Origin: Nocardioidaceae bacterium
GTDB lineage: Bacteria > Actinomycetota > Actinomycetes > Propionibacteriales > Nocardioidaceae
Assembly: GCA_025934895.1 (NCBI GenBank)
Contig: JAICWH010000017.1
Location: forward strand, 1 to 38,211
Length of the DNA stretch: 38,211 nt
Direction: 5' to 3'
The translations under genes were made by a program, and so were the position numbers. The notes below the pieces were generated by a model. That model saw nothing but the letters and a program-made list of their open reading frames with translations. It was not told the origin of the DNA and searched no databases. Position 1 is the stretch's first letter. Every line of letters begins with the position of its first letter. This document shows, piece after piece, positions 8,637 to 17,166 of the stretch.

Positions 8637-11600
8637 TCATCGACCAGAACGTGCTGAGGTACCAGGGTCGGCGCTCTGCAGGTGGTCGTGCCGGATCTCC
8701 AGGGCGATGTCCAGCAACCGCACGGCCCGCCTGTCGAACGAGTGCTCCCGATGCACTCGACCGGCGACCCGGCGTCGCTCCTCCGCACTGCCGAAGGTGT
8801 GGTCCATCGGCCCTCTCCTGACCAGCCGCGCCAGAGAGGCTGCGTCGGTCGCCACCTGCACCGAGCTGCCGAACAGACCGGTCAGTCCCGCCACGTCGTC
8901 GGAGATCACCCGGGCGCCGCTGGCGACGGCGTCGAAGAGCCGGTTGGAGAGGAACCCCTCGCGGCGCATGTCCTCCCAGTGGTCGTTGAGCACGACACCC
9001 GCGGAGGCGTACAACGCGCCCAGCTCACGGTTGGGCACGAACCGTCCCTTGATCAGGTGTCGCGGGATCAGCCCCTCCCAGTCCGAGCCGTAGACGGACA
9101 GCGGCAGCCCGGAGGTCACGGAGTGCCTCACGATCTCCCGGTAGTGACGTCGCGACCCGCCGACGAAGACGATCGGCTCGCCCGCGTCCGTCGTGCCTCG
9201 GTCGGGGTGGAACAGCTGCGGGTCGGTGGCCTGCAGCAGCGGGTCGATGCGGATCGACCAGCGGCGCGTCATCTTGTCCGCCCACGACGGGCTGGCGGCC
9301 AGCACCCGGTCGTAGGAGGCGGCCTCCCGGCGGGTCAGCAGCTCGGGGTGGGAGATCACCCAGGCCAGGCTGACCTGTCCGTAGGCCGGCTGGAAGGGCT
9401 CCAGGCCCCGGAGCACGAGCACCACGTCGTCGTGGTGCCCCGACTGCCGACCGAAGTCCTCGCGATGGTCGAGGACCACCTGCTGCCCGATGGCGTGCAG
9501 CGCCGTCGCCAGGCTGCGCGCGAAGTGGGTGTCACCCCAGAACTCGCGCCGGTCCCCTGCGGGGGACGCGACCTTGAGGGCCCACCGCAGCCGTGGTCGG
9601 GCCTCTCGGACACTCACCCGTGGGCGGGACAGCACCGGCCGCGGAGGACACAGCCGACGGTCCGCACCGTCGGGCCCGTCGGTGACGTGTCCCTGCACCT
9701 CGAACCCGCGACTGGCCCAGAGCCGGGAGTCGTCGCGCGGCGCCCACGCGGCCCACCGGTCGAGGAACAGCTGCCGGTTCAGCACCGGCACGGCGGAGTC
9801 GGTGGAGCGACGTGGCCGCGGCAGGGCGGCCCGCGACTCCGGTGCGACGACGAAGCGACCCCCGCGCACCTGCTGCAGCCTCAGGCACAGGTCGACGTCC
9901 TCGAGGCCCCCGCGGAACAGCGGGTCGAAGCCCCGCATCCCCACCAGGTCGTCGTACCGGAGCGCCAGGGCGTCCCGGCTGAGCGCTCCGACCGGTACGC
10001 CGTCGAGGCCCGCCGCGTCCGCGACCGGGAAGCCCTGGAGGAAGTCGTAGGGCAGCCCGCCACAGGCCGGGAAGGCGAAGCCGGCCGAGTAGATGGAGCC
10101 CGAGGGGCCGGTCACCAGGGACTGGGCGGCGAGCACGTCTGGTCGCTCCAGCGCCCGGACCAGCGGGTCCAGCCACCCCCTCTCCACCCTGAGGCTGGGG
10201 CGCAGCAGGACCACGACCGAGCCACGGACCTCGGGGAGGGCCAGGTTGGTGCTCAGCGCCGACCCTGTCTGCGACGGCAGGTGGAGCACCCGGACCCCGG
10301 TGAAGCGGTGCGCTGCTGAGCCGAGGACCTGCGAGGTGAGCCGGTCGCAGCCGTCGTCGACGACGACGCTCTCGAGCGACCAGCCGTCCGGTGCCCCCGC
10401 AGCCTCCACCCGGCTCAGGCAGGCGAGGGTCTGGCGCCAGCCGGTGGCTGCGGTGACCACCACCGTCACGGTCGTCGGCTGCTGCTGCCGACGGGCCAGG
10501 GAGTCCCAGTCGACGGCCACGCGGTTGAAGGCCACGTCGGCCCAGGACCTCACCCGGCTGTGGTCGAGGGGTGGCTCGTCGACCGTGTCCACCGAGGTCC
10601 CCGGCGCCCCGGGGTCGGGCTGGCCGGCTCGCGTGGGCCCGACTGCGGGCACCGAGCGGACCGGGAACCGGGCAGCCAGGCGCAGGGCGAAGTCTGCCTC
10701 CCAGGCCGCGGGCAGGAGCTCGTCGAAGCCACCGGTGTCCTCGAAGGCCGTGCGGCTGACCAGCAGCCTCTCCAGATCGACGGTGATCGGCGACACAGGC
10801 GGCCCGGTGGCGGGCACCGAGGACCCGAACAGGTCGGGCTTGCCTGCCCGGACCAGCCGTAGTGAGTCGCAGGCCGCCTCTGCTCCGTCCGCGTCGCAGA
10901 CCCCCTGGAGGGTCCGTAGCCGTCCTGATGCCCAGACGTCACCGGGACGCGCCCAGGTGAGGTAGTCGCCGGTGGCCCGCTGGGCTGCCAGGTTCAGTCC
11001 GCCCGATGCACGGTCGCCGGCCCGCCGTACGACGCTCAGCGGGGCTCCGGGGAACAGCCGCCGGAGGTCGTGCTCGAGCTCACCGGCGCTCTGGCCGGCC
11101 AGGACGACGACGTCTCGGGCGGGCAGGTCCTGGGCGAGCACCGAGCGCAGGGTCGCCTCGAGGGCAGCGAGGTCGTGGCCGGACTCGACGACGACGCTGA
11201 CCCGTGGCTCATCGGGCGTGGGCCCGGCCTGCCGGGCGGCAGGGCTCTGGGGAGGGATCCTGGTCCAGGCGCGAGGGGCCGCACGGCGCCGTCGGAGCCA
11301 CTCGTCATGACGAGCCGCCACCCAGTCGACGAGCCCACGCGGCTCACCTGGGTCGGGGCGGTACCACGCGTTCGGGGAGAGCCCGTCGCGAGCGCCGATC
11401 TCGAGGTAGTGGCCGAGCGGACCCCAGCGATGGGTGCGAGCCGACGGATGGTGCTCGTCGTACCACGCGAGGTCGAAGAGCGGATGCGTAGGGACGTCGA
11501 ACAGTCGGCCCCTGAGGTAGACCTCGAGGGGATTGTCGCCCTCGGCCAGGGCAGGACAGGCTGCCACGGCATGCTCGACGGAGAACAGCGGATGCGGCTG

Positions 11601-11921
11601 CAGGCCGCGTCGCGCCCCTCGGCGCAGGTAGTGCCGGGCCGCCGCGAGCGGCTCCGCGCGACAGCGTGCCACCTCGGCGTACCAGTCGGCGTCGAAGAAC
11701 GGCGACGCCGCCACCACTGTCGCGGCGTCGTTGCCGGGGTCCGCCGCCGGACCGATGGATGCGCCCCGGGCGTCCGCTGGCCCTGGCGAGCCGCCAGGCC
11801 CGGAGAGCACGACGCGGGTCACCCGTCGCCAGCCTCTGGCGGTCCCGGCCGAAATGGTCACCCTGGCCCCCGAAAGATGTTGCGCCCGTCGGCGACAGAC
11901 CCTGAGCCTCAGCTTCGTCAT
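8637..11921 (-). CDS. Multidomain glycosyltransferase (two GT2-like modules plus C-terminal GT1/CgeB-like module)
   Basis: Start at MTKLRLRVCRRRAQHL. FDADWYAEVARCRAEPLAAARHYLRRGARRGLQPHPLF N-terminal repeats; RVSVVVESGHDLAALEATLRSVLAQDLP; TVTVVVTAATGWRQTLACLSRVEAAG...VVVDDGCD; C-terminal GALYASAGVVLNDHWEDMRREGFLSNRLFDAVASGARVISDDVAGL. Confidence 0.8.
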   Translation of the reverse strand: MTKLRLRVCRRRAQHLSGARVTISAGTARGWRRVTRVVLSGPGGSPGPADARGASIGPAADPGNDAATVVAASPFFDADWYAEVARCRAEPLAAARHYLRRGARRGLQPHPLFSVEHAVAACPALAEGDNPLEVYLRGRLFDVPTHPLFDLAWYDEHHPSARTHRWGPLGHYLEIGARDGLSPNAWYRPDPGEPRGLVDWVAARHDEWLRRRRAAPRAWTRIPPQSPAARQAGPTPDEPRVSVVVESGHDLAALEATLRSVLAQDLPARDVVVLAGQSAGELEHDLRRLFPGAPLSVVRRAGDRASGGLNLAAQRATGDYLTWARPGDVWASGRLRTLQGVCDADGAEAACDSLRLVRAGKPDLFGSSVPATGPPVSPITVDLERLLVSRTAFEDTGGFDELLPAAWEADFALRLAARFPVRSVPAVGPTRAGQPDPGAPGTSVDTVDEPPLDHSRVRSWADVAFNRVAVDWDSLARRQQQPTTVTVVVTAATGWRQTLACLSRVEAAGAPDGWSLESVVVDDGCDRLTSQVLGSAAHRFTGVRVLHLPSQTGSALSTNLALPEVRGSVVVLLRPSLRVERGWLDPLVRALERPDVLAAQSLVTGPSGSIYSAGFAFPACGGLPYDFLQGFPVADAAGLDGVPVGALSRDALALRYDDLVGMRGFDPLFRGGLEDVDLCLRLQQVRGGRFVVAPESRAALPRPRRSTDSAVPVLNRQLFLDRWAAWAPRDDSRLWASRGFEVQGHVTDGPDGADRRLCPPRPVLSRPRVSVREARPRLRWALKVASPAGDRREFWGDTHFARSLATALHAIGQQVVLDHREDFGRQSGHHDDVVLVLRGLEPFQPAYGQVSLAWVISHPELLTRREAASYDRVLAASPSWADKMTRRWSIRIDPLLQATDPQLFHPDRGTTDAGEPIVFVGGSRRHYREIVRHSVTSGLPLSVYGSDWEGLIPRHLIKGRFVPNRELGALYASAGVVLNDHWEDMRREGFLSNRLFDAVASGARVISDDVAGLTGLFGSSVQVATDAASLARLVRRGPMDHTFGSAEERRRVAGRVHREHSFDRRAVRLLDIALEIRHDHLQSADPGTSARSGR

Positions 11922-12028
11922 CGGCTCCGACTGCGGAGCGTTGCATGAATCGAACCATGACATCTGAGAAACAGTAAAGTTTCGCCTCACTCGCCCGGCG
12001 CCCCGCTCAGGGCCCTCGTTCATGTCTG

Positions 12029-15000
12029 CTACCGGGAGAAGGTGGATCCCAGCACGTCCTGCAGCAGTCGGTCGGTCACCGACCCGTCGTCGTACGGCGC
12101 GTACGTCGCCCGGAGCTGCTCACGGGCCGAGGCCCACGTGTCGTCCTCCTCGAGGGCGCCCAGCAGCTCGTCGGTGCTGCGGACGACGGGGCCGGCGGCC
12201 ACCGACTCGAAGTCCAGGTAGAGCCCCCGGACCCGGTCCCGGTAGCCCTCCAGGTCCGGGGTCAGGAAGAACATCGGCTTGTCCGTGACGGCGAAGTCGA
12301 ACATCGCCGCCGAGTAGTCGGTGACCAGCACGTCGGCGGCGAGATAGAGCCTGGTGATGTCGGGGTGGGCCGTCACGTCGACGACCCGCTCGCGGCCCTG
12401 CACCCGCGGCCGGTGCGCGGTGTTGGGGTGCCCGCGCACGAGCACCGTGACGTCCGGCCGGGCTGCGGTGACGGCCTCGTGGTCGAGGTGCAGAACCTTC
12501 TCCCAGGTGCCGCCGCGGCGGGCGTCGTCGCGCCAGGTCGGGGCGTACAGCAGCACCGTCTGGTCCGCACGCACGCCGAGCTGCTCCCGGACCTCCGCCC
12601 GCAGCCGGCCAGCGTCCGGTCCGAGGAGTACGTCGCTGCTCGGCCGGCCGACCTCGAGCACCCGACCGGCGTACCCGAACGCCCGCCGGAAGATCTCGGT
12701 GGCATAAGGGCTCGGGGAGACCAGGACGTCCCAGCTGCGGGTCTCGGAGCCGAGGAGGCGCAGGTAGTGCTCGGTGGACATCCGCTGGTGCGGGATGTCG
12801 GTGCCGATCCGTTTCAGCGGCGTCCCGTGCCAGGTCTGCAGGTAGACCTGGTCGGGACCCTTGCGGAAGAACGAGGGCAACGTGTTGTTGGTGACCAGCA
12901 AGCGGGCCGACCCCATCGCGTCGTACCACTCCGGGGTGCCCCGCACCACTGCCCGGGTGCCCTCGACGTGGGCCACGCTCAGGTCCTCGACGCTCCAGAC
13001 CAGGTCGAGGTCGGTGCCGGTCGTGAGAAGCCGGTCGCACACCGCGCGAGGAGCCTCACCTACGCCGGCGCCGCCGAAGCACTCGAAGACCACCCGCTGC
13101 TCAGGGCCTCGGGCCAGCGCCCGGGCATAGACGCCGGACCGCAGCTGCTGCTGGCCGTAGCGACTCGCGGTCACCGGGTCCGCACGTCGGCGGCGTCGCA
13201 GCAGCAGCCGGCGGTCCGGGGCGACCTCGACCGACCATCCCTCCACCAGCGGCGGAGGGGTCGCCTGGTGGTAGAGGAGACCGGCCAGCACCCGGACCTC
13301 CTCCTGACCAGGAGCGGACTCGGCGACCAGCGTGTAGAGGTTCGCGGGCAGCACGGTCCGCGCCCGCCCCCACGGCGTGTGCCAGAGCGGCACCTGGACC
13401 CGGAAGGTGCCGTCCCGGACCGTCACCGACCCCGCGCCGGACTCCGCTCGTGGGCCCCGCAGCAGCATCCGGCCGTCCCGGACCCGATGCGTCCGCCCGG
13501 TGACCGTGATCCAACCGCCAGTAGCGACGACGTCGTCGACCAGCAGGCAGGGCTGGTCCGGGACGGCCGTCAGCTGGCCGTCCCGGCTGACCAGCAGGCA
13601 CACCTGGTCGTGGCACACCGCAGCGGGCTCGAGGTCGCGGACCACCGCCAGGGTGCGGCGGTCCGGTGTCGGCACGGCGACCCGGACCCGGCCCGAGATC
13701 GGGTTCCCGGCCGGGGTGCGGGCCCCCAGCCGGATCGTCCAGCCGTCCTGGGTCCCCGTGGGGACGATGGTCGTGGGCACTGCGTCGCCACCCACGCCGA
13801 CCTGGCTGACCGCGGCCAGGCCGGGCGCGCGCACGTCGAGCTGGAAAGCATCATCATCCGCGACCACGCCGGTCACCGCGGCGTAGCCCCGGTGCACCTC
13901 CACCAGCAGGCCGCGGCGGTCCGACCAGCTCGTCGTCACCAGTGCGTCGCCCACCTCCACCGCTCTCACGATGCCGGCGCTGCCGTGTTCGCGCCTGGAC
14001 TCGAGGCACGCCTCGGCGTGCATCTGCCCGAACGCCGCGTCGACGCGCAGCTCCCAGCGCGCGAAGCGTTCCGCGTCGGTGGCGGCGACCAGAGCCTCGA
14101 GGTCCAGCTCGGCGACCACCGTGGACCTCGAGTGGTCCTCATGGGCCCGACGGGCGGCCAGGTTGCCGGCCGGGTCGGCGTCGACCCGGGTCGCGACATC
14201 CGGGTACGACGTGCCGGGGGGTCCGACGAGCCGGACCGAGGTCGTCACGTCGTGCCGGCCGGGGTCGACGTAGGACAGCGCGGCCAGGAGGCGGACCGCG
14301 AGCAGGCCGTGGGTCGACCAGTCCAGCGACTCCAGCCGGGTGGTGAGCCGCAGGTCGACCGTCCGGATCCGCAGCACGGGGTCCGGGATCGCCGGTCCTC
14401 CGTGCTCGAGGGACGGGATGCGGGCGACCAGGTGACCGGCGCGGGCGGCGACCGGGAAGTTGGACGCCTCGAAGCCCTCGTCGCGCACCAGCTGCCGCAG
14501 GGCGTCGCGATGCCCATGACGCCCGAGCCACACCGCGAGGCGGCTCCGCAGCTCGACCTCGTCGTCCAGGTCCTCGGGAGCCTGCTCGGCGATCGAGACG
14601 AGGTTGTCCTGGAGCACCTCCCAGTAGTCGTCTCCCGCGTCCGCAGCCACCCGGAGGTATCCGACGAAGTCCTCGCGCAGGGTCTTCACGTACCAGCTGC
14701 GGAGCACCGCCTGGGAGGCCCGCGCGTGCAGGAAGCCGGCGATCTCTCGTTGGGCGGCGACCCGGTCCAGGAGGTCCGCCATCTCGGCCTTCTGCTGGCT
14801 GATCGAGCTCCGGTCGTCGCGCTTGCGCCACCGGTAGACGACAGAGGGCAGGACGTCGAAGGCGCGAGCCTCGAGGTAGGCGCGGGTGATGGGCACCTGG
14901 TCCTCGTAGCGGGTGCCCACGGGGAACCGCAGGCCGACGCGGTCCACGAACTCGCGCCGGAACACCTTGGTGCAGGCCATCACGTTCGTCAGCATCTCCG

Positions 15001-15586
15001 GGACGTCGTCGATCCTGACTGCGAGCCGGCGCCGTGCGTGCGCCCGCCGGGCCCAGGGCCGCAGCCGCTCGACCCCACCCTCGTCCCGGACCAGGGCTCC
15101 CACGACGAAGTCGGAGCCCGACGTGCGCAGGGCGGCCACCATCCGCCGGTAGGCGTCGGGAGGCACGGTGTCGTCGGAGTCGGCGAAGGTGACGAGGCGT
15201 CCAGTGCTGCGCACCAGACCGGCATTGCGCGCTGCGCCCAGACCCGCGTTCTCCTGCCGGACGACGACCACGCGCGGGTCCCGCTCGGCGTAGCCGCGGG
15301 CGATGTCGGCGCTGCGGTCGGTCGACCCGTCGTCGACCAGCACGACCTCGAGGTGCTGGTAGGTCTGGGCGAGCAACGAGTCCAGGCACTCGGCCAGGTA
15401 GTCCTCCACCTGGTAGACGGGCACCACGACACTCAGGAGCGGCTGCTCGGCCAGTGGCTCGGCCAGTGGATCGGCCAGTGGATCGGCCAGCGGCTCGGCT
15501 GCGGCCGGCTGACGGGGCCGGGCAGAGGCGCCGCGGGAGGCGATCCGTCTGAGCCGATGGCGGACGCGGTCGGCGGCACTGCCCAT
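12029..15586 (-). CDS. Bifunctional GT2 glycosyltransferase / CDP-glycerol glycerophosphotransferase (TagF-like)
   Basis: ATG 15586 (MGSAADRVRHRLRRIASRG). GT2 LLSVVVPVYQVEDYLAECLDSLLAQTYQHLEVVLVDDGSTD with RLVTFADSDDTVPPDAYRRM; C-terminal VYLQTWHGTPLKRIGTDIP, VLLYAPTWRDD, DVLVTDYSAAMFDFAVTDKPMFFLTPDLE. Confidence 0.9.
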   Translation of the reverse strand: MGSAADRVRHRLRRIASRGASARPRQPAAAEPLADPLADPLAEPLAEQPLLSVVVPVYQVEDYLAECLDSLLAQTYQHLEVVLVDDGSTDRSADIARGYAERDPRVVVVRQENAGLGAARNAGLVRSTGRLVTFADSDDTVPPDAYRRMVAALRTSGSDFVVGALVRDEGGVERLRPWARRAHARRRLAVRIDDVPEMLTNVMACTKVFRREFVDRVGLRFPVGTRYEDQVPITRAYLEARAFDVLPSVVYRWRKRDDRSSISQQKAEMADLLDRVAAQREIAGFLHARASQAVLRSWYVKTLREDFVGYLRVAADAGDDYWEVLQDNLVSIAEQAPEDLDDEVELRSRLAVWLGRHGHRDALRQLVRDEGFEASNFPVAARAGHLVARIPSLEHGGPAIPDPVLRIRTVDLRLTTRLESLDWSTHGLLAVRLLAALSYVDPGRHDVTTSVRLVGPPGTSYPDVATRVDADPAGNLAARRAHEDHSRSTVVAELDLEALVAATDAERFARWELRVDAAFGQMHAEACLESRREHGSAGIVRAVEVGDALVTTSWSDRRGLLVEVHRGYAAVTGVVADDDAFQLDVRAPGLAAVSQVGVGGDAVPTTIVPTGTQDGWTIRLGARTPAGNPISGRVRVAVPTPDRRTLAVVRDLEPAAVCHDQVCLLVSRDGQLTAVPDQPCLLVDDVVATGGWITVTGRTHRVRDGRMLLRGPRAESGAGSVTVRDGTFRVQVPLWHTPWGRARTVLPANLYTLVAESAPGQEEVRVLAGLLYHQATPPPLVEGWSVEVAPDRRLLLRRRRRADPVTASRYGQQQLRSGVYARALARGPEQRVVFECFGGAGVGEAPRAVCDRLLTTGTDLDLVWSVEDLSVAHVEGTRAVVRGTPEWYDAMGSARLLVTNNTLPSFFRKGPDQVYLQTWHGTPLKRIGTDIPHQRMSTEHYLRLLGSETRSWDVLVSPSPYATEIFRRAFGYAGRVLEVGRPSSDVLLGPDAGRLRAEVREQLGVRADQTVLLYAPTWRDDARRGGTWEKVLHLDHEAVTAARPDVTVLVRGHPNTAHRPRVQGRERVVDVTAHPDITRLYLAADVLVTDYSAAMFDFAVTDKPMFFLTPDLEGYRDRVRGLYLDFESVAAGPVVRSTDELLGALEEDDTWASAREQLRATYAPYDDGSVTDRLLQDVLGSTFSR
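15446..15493. repeat. In-frame 12-bp tandem repeat (4 copies, consensus ctcggccagtgg) coding (E/D)PLA repeats
   Basis: ctcggccagtgg / ctcggccagtgg / atcggccagtgg / atcggccagcgg; encodes AEPLADPLADPLAEPLAEQP just before the GT2 domain. Confidence 0.95.
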
Positions 15587-15710
15587 GCGCCGTGAACCTA
15601 CCGGTGCTGTCCGGACCGGACCGAACATCGGCGAAAGAGTGGCGAGCCGCGCCCAAACCGTCCCCAGAGGGCAGATCCCGGATCAACCGGACCCAGTCTC
15701 CGATCTGTCC

Positions 15711-15716
15711 TACTCT
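15711..15716 (+). promoter_or_regulatory. Candidate -10 (TACTCT) placed for a leaderless GH16 transcript
   Basis: TACTCT-N6-ATG (ATG 15723); no clear Shine-Dalgarno between them. Confidence 0.4.
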
Positions 15717-15722
15717 CGAGAA

Positions 15723-17156
15723 ATGCCCCGCACCCGCGCCGCCCCGGTCCTCGCGCTGACGACGCTGGTCGTGGCAGGGATGTGCGCGATGGCCACCTCG
15801 TCCTCCCAGGCGGCCGTCCGGACGAGGGCCTCCTTCGACCTGTCGTCGCAGCAGCCGGTCGCGCGCGAGTGGTTCACCGCATCCGGCCGGGTGTCCACGC
15901 GCTTCCGACGGCCGGTGCAGGTCAGGGTGCTCGCCGGACCCAGCTGGCGCGTTGTCCGGCGAGCGACCACCTCGACCAGCGGGGTCTACCGGGTGACCCG
16001 GCTCGCGACCACGGTGCCCCGCAGGTACTCCGTGGTGGTGCCCGCGGTGCGCCGGTCCGGCCGGGTCTTCAGCCGGGTCGTCACGGGAACCCGAACCGTG
16101 TCGCCGGTCCAACAGTCCAGCTCGCTGGACGTGCTTCCCCCCGTCGCGCAGCGCGGCTCGGCTGCCGCGGCCTCCTCCTTGGCGAAGAACTCGGTGGTGG
16201 CACGCTTCACCCCGGCGCGTCCGGGGCGGCCGGTCACGTTCCGCGAGCGCAGTCAGGACGGGCGCTGGGTCGTCATCGGAGGCTCCACGCGCCAGGGAGC
16301 CGACGGCACCGCCTACTTCTTCGGGACTGCCGGGACCCGCGTCTTCGAGGCGACGACGGCCTCGCGCTTCGGCGCGCCCGCCGTGACCACCCGCGCCACC
16401 AGCAACGCCTGGGTCCCCACGTTCGGCGACGACTTCTCCGGCACGACCCTCGACCGGGCCAAGTGGTCCTACCGCACCGGCCGGGCCCCCTCACGCACGC
16501 ACTCGACCAACGACCCGCGGTCGGTGACGGTGGGCTCGGGGACACTGCGGCTGCAGGTGCGGCTCGACCCGGCGGCGCCCAACACCACCGCCGCCAACAC
16601 CAGGTACCTCAACGGCCAGGTCGGCACCGACGGCGGCTACGACTTCACCTACGGGGTCGCCTCGGCCCGGGTCAGGTTCTCACCCGCCCGTGGTCAGCAC
16701 GGCTCGTTCTGGCTGCAGTCCCCGACCTACGGCCGCTTCGCCGGCAACCCCGGGAGCAGCGGCACGGAGATCGACGTCGCCGAGTTCTTCGGCAGGGGTT
16801 TTCCCAAGGGGGGTCTGGCCACCTACGTCTACTACACGGACCGGACCGGTGACACCGTGAAGATCGGCGACGTGTGGCCGCGAGCCGCCGGGCTGGTCCC
16901 CCGCGCAGACACCTGGTGGAGCAGCTACCACGTGTTCACCGTGAAGTGGGGGCCGAGGGGCTACACCTTCTATGTCGACGGACGGGTGCTCTACGCGACC
17001 GATCGGGGCGTGTCGCAGACCCGGCAGTACCTCATCCTCAGCCTGCTCACCTCCGACTGGGAGCTGCCCGACCTCCGACGAGCCAGCCTGCCGACGTCGA
17101 TGTCGGTGGACTGGGCGAGGGTCTGGCGAAGCGCGGTAGGGTCCTCACCGCGGTAG
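15723..17156 (+). CDS. Secreted glycoside hydrolase family 16 protein
   Basis: Signal peptide MPRTRAAPVLALTTLVVAGMCAMATSSSQAA; GH16 domain FGDDFSGTTLDRAKWSYRTG... with catalytic motif GTEIDVAEFFG and WGPRGYTFYVDGRVLYATD. Confidence 0.9.
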   Translation: MPRTRAAPVLALTTLVVAGMCAMATSSSQAAVRTRASFDLSSQQPVAREWFTASGRVSTRFRRPVQVRVLAGPSWRVVRRATTSTSGVYRVTRLATTVPRRYSVVVPAVRRSGRVFSRVVTGTRTVSPVQQSSSLDVLPPVAQRGSAAAASSLAKNSVVARFTPARPGRPVTFRERSQDGRWVVIGGSTRQGADGTAYFFGTAGTRVFEATTASRFGAPAVTTRATSNAWVPTFGDDFSGTTLDRAKWSYRTGRAPSRTHSTNDPRSVTVGSGTLRLQVRLDPAAPNTTAANTRYLNGQVGTDGGYDFTYGVASARVRFSPARGQHGSFWLQSPTYGRFAGNPGSSGTEIDVAEFFGRGFPKGGLATYVYYTDRTGDTVKIGDVWPRAAGLVPRADTWWSSYHVFTVKWGPRGYTFYVDGRVLYATDRGVSQTRQYLILSLLTSDWELPDLRRASLPTSMSVDWARVWRSAVGSSPR

Positions 17157-17166
17157 TGTCTTCGCG

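Noticed and set aside
12365-15595. Long plus-strand ORF (1076 aa) opposite the TagF-like gene
   Set aside because: Arg/Gly/His/Gln-rich shadow ORF typical of high-GC antisense frames; the minus-strand frame has clear GT2 and TagF motifs.
14139-16112. 657-aa minus-strand ORF crossing the GH16/TagF divergent promoter
   Set aside because: Out of frame with the TagF gene and antisense to GH16 signal peptide region; Arg/Gly/Pro-rich.
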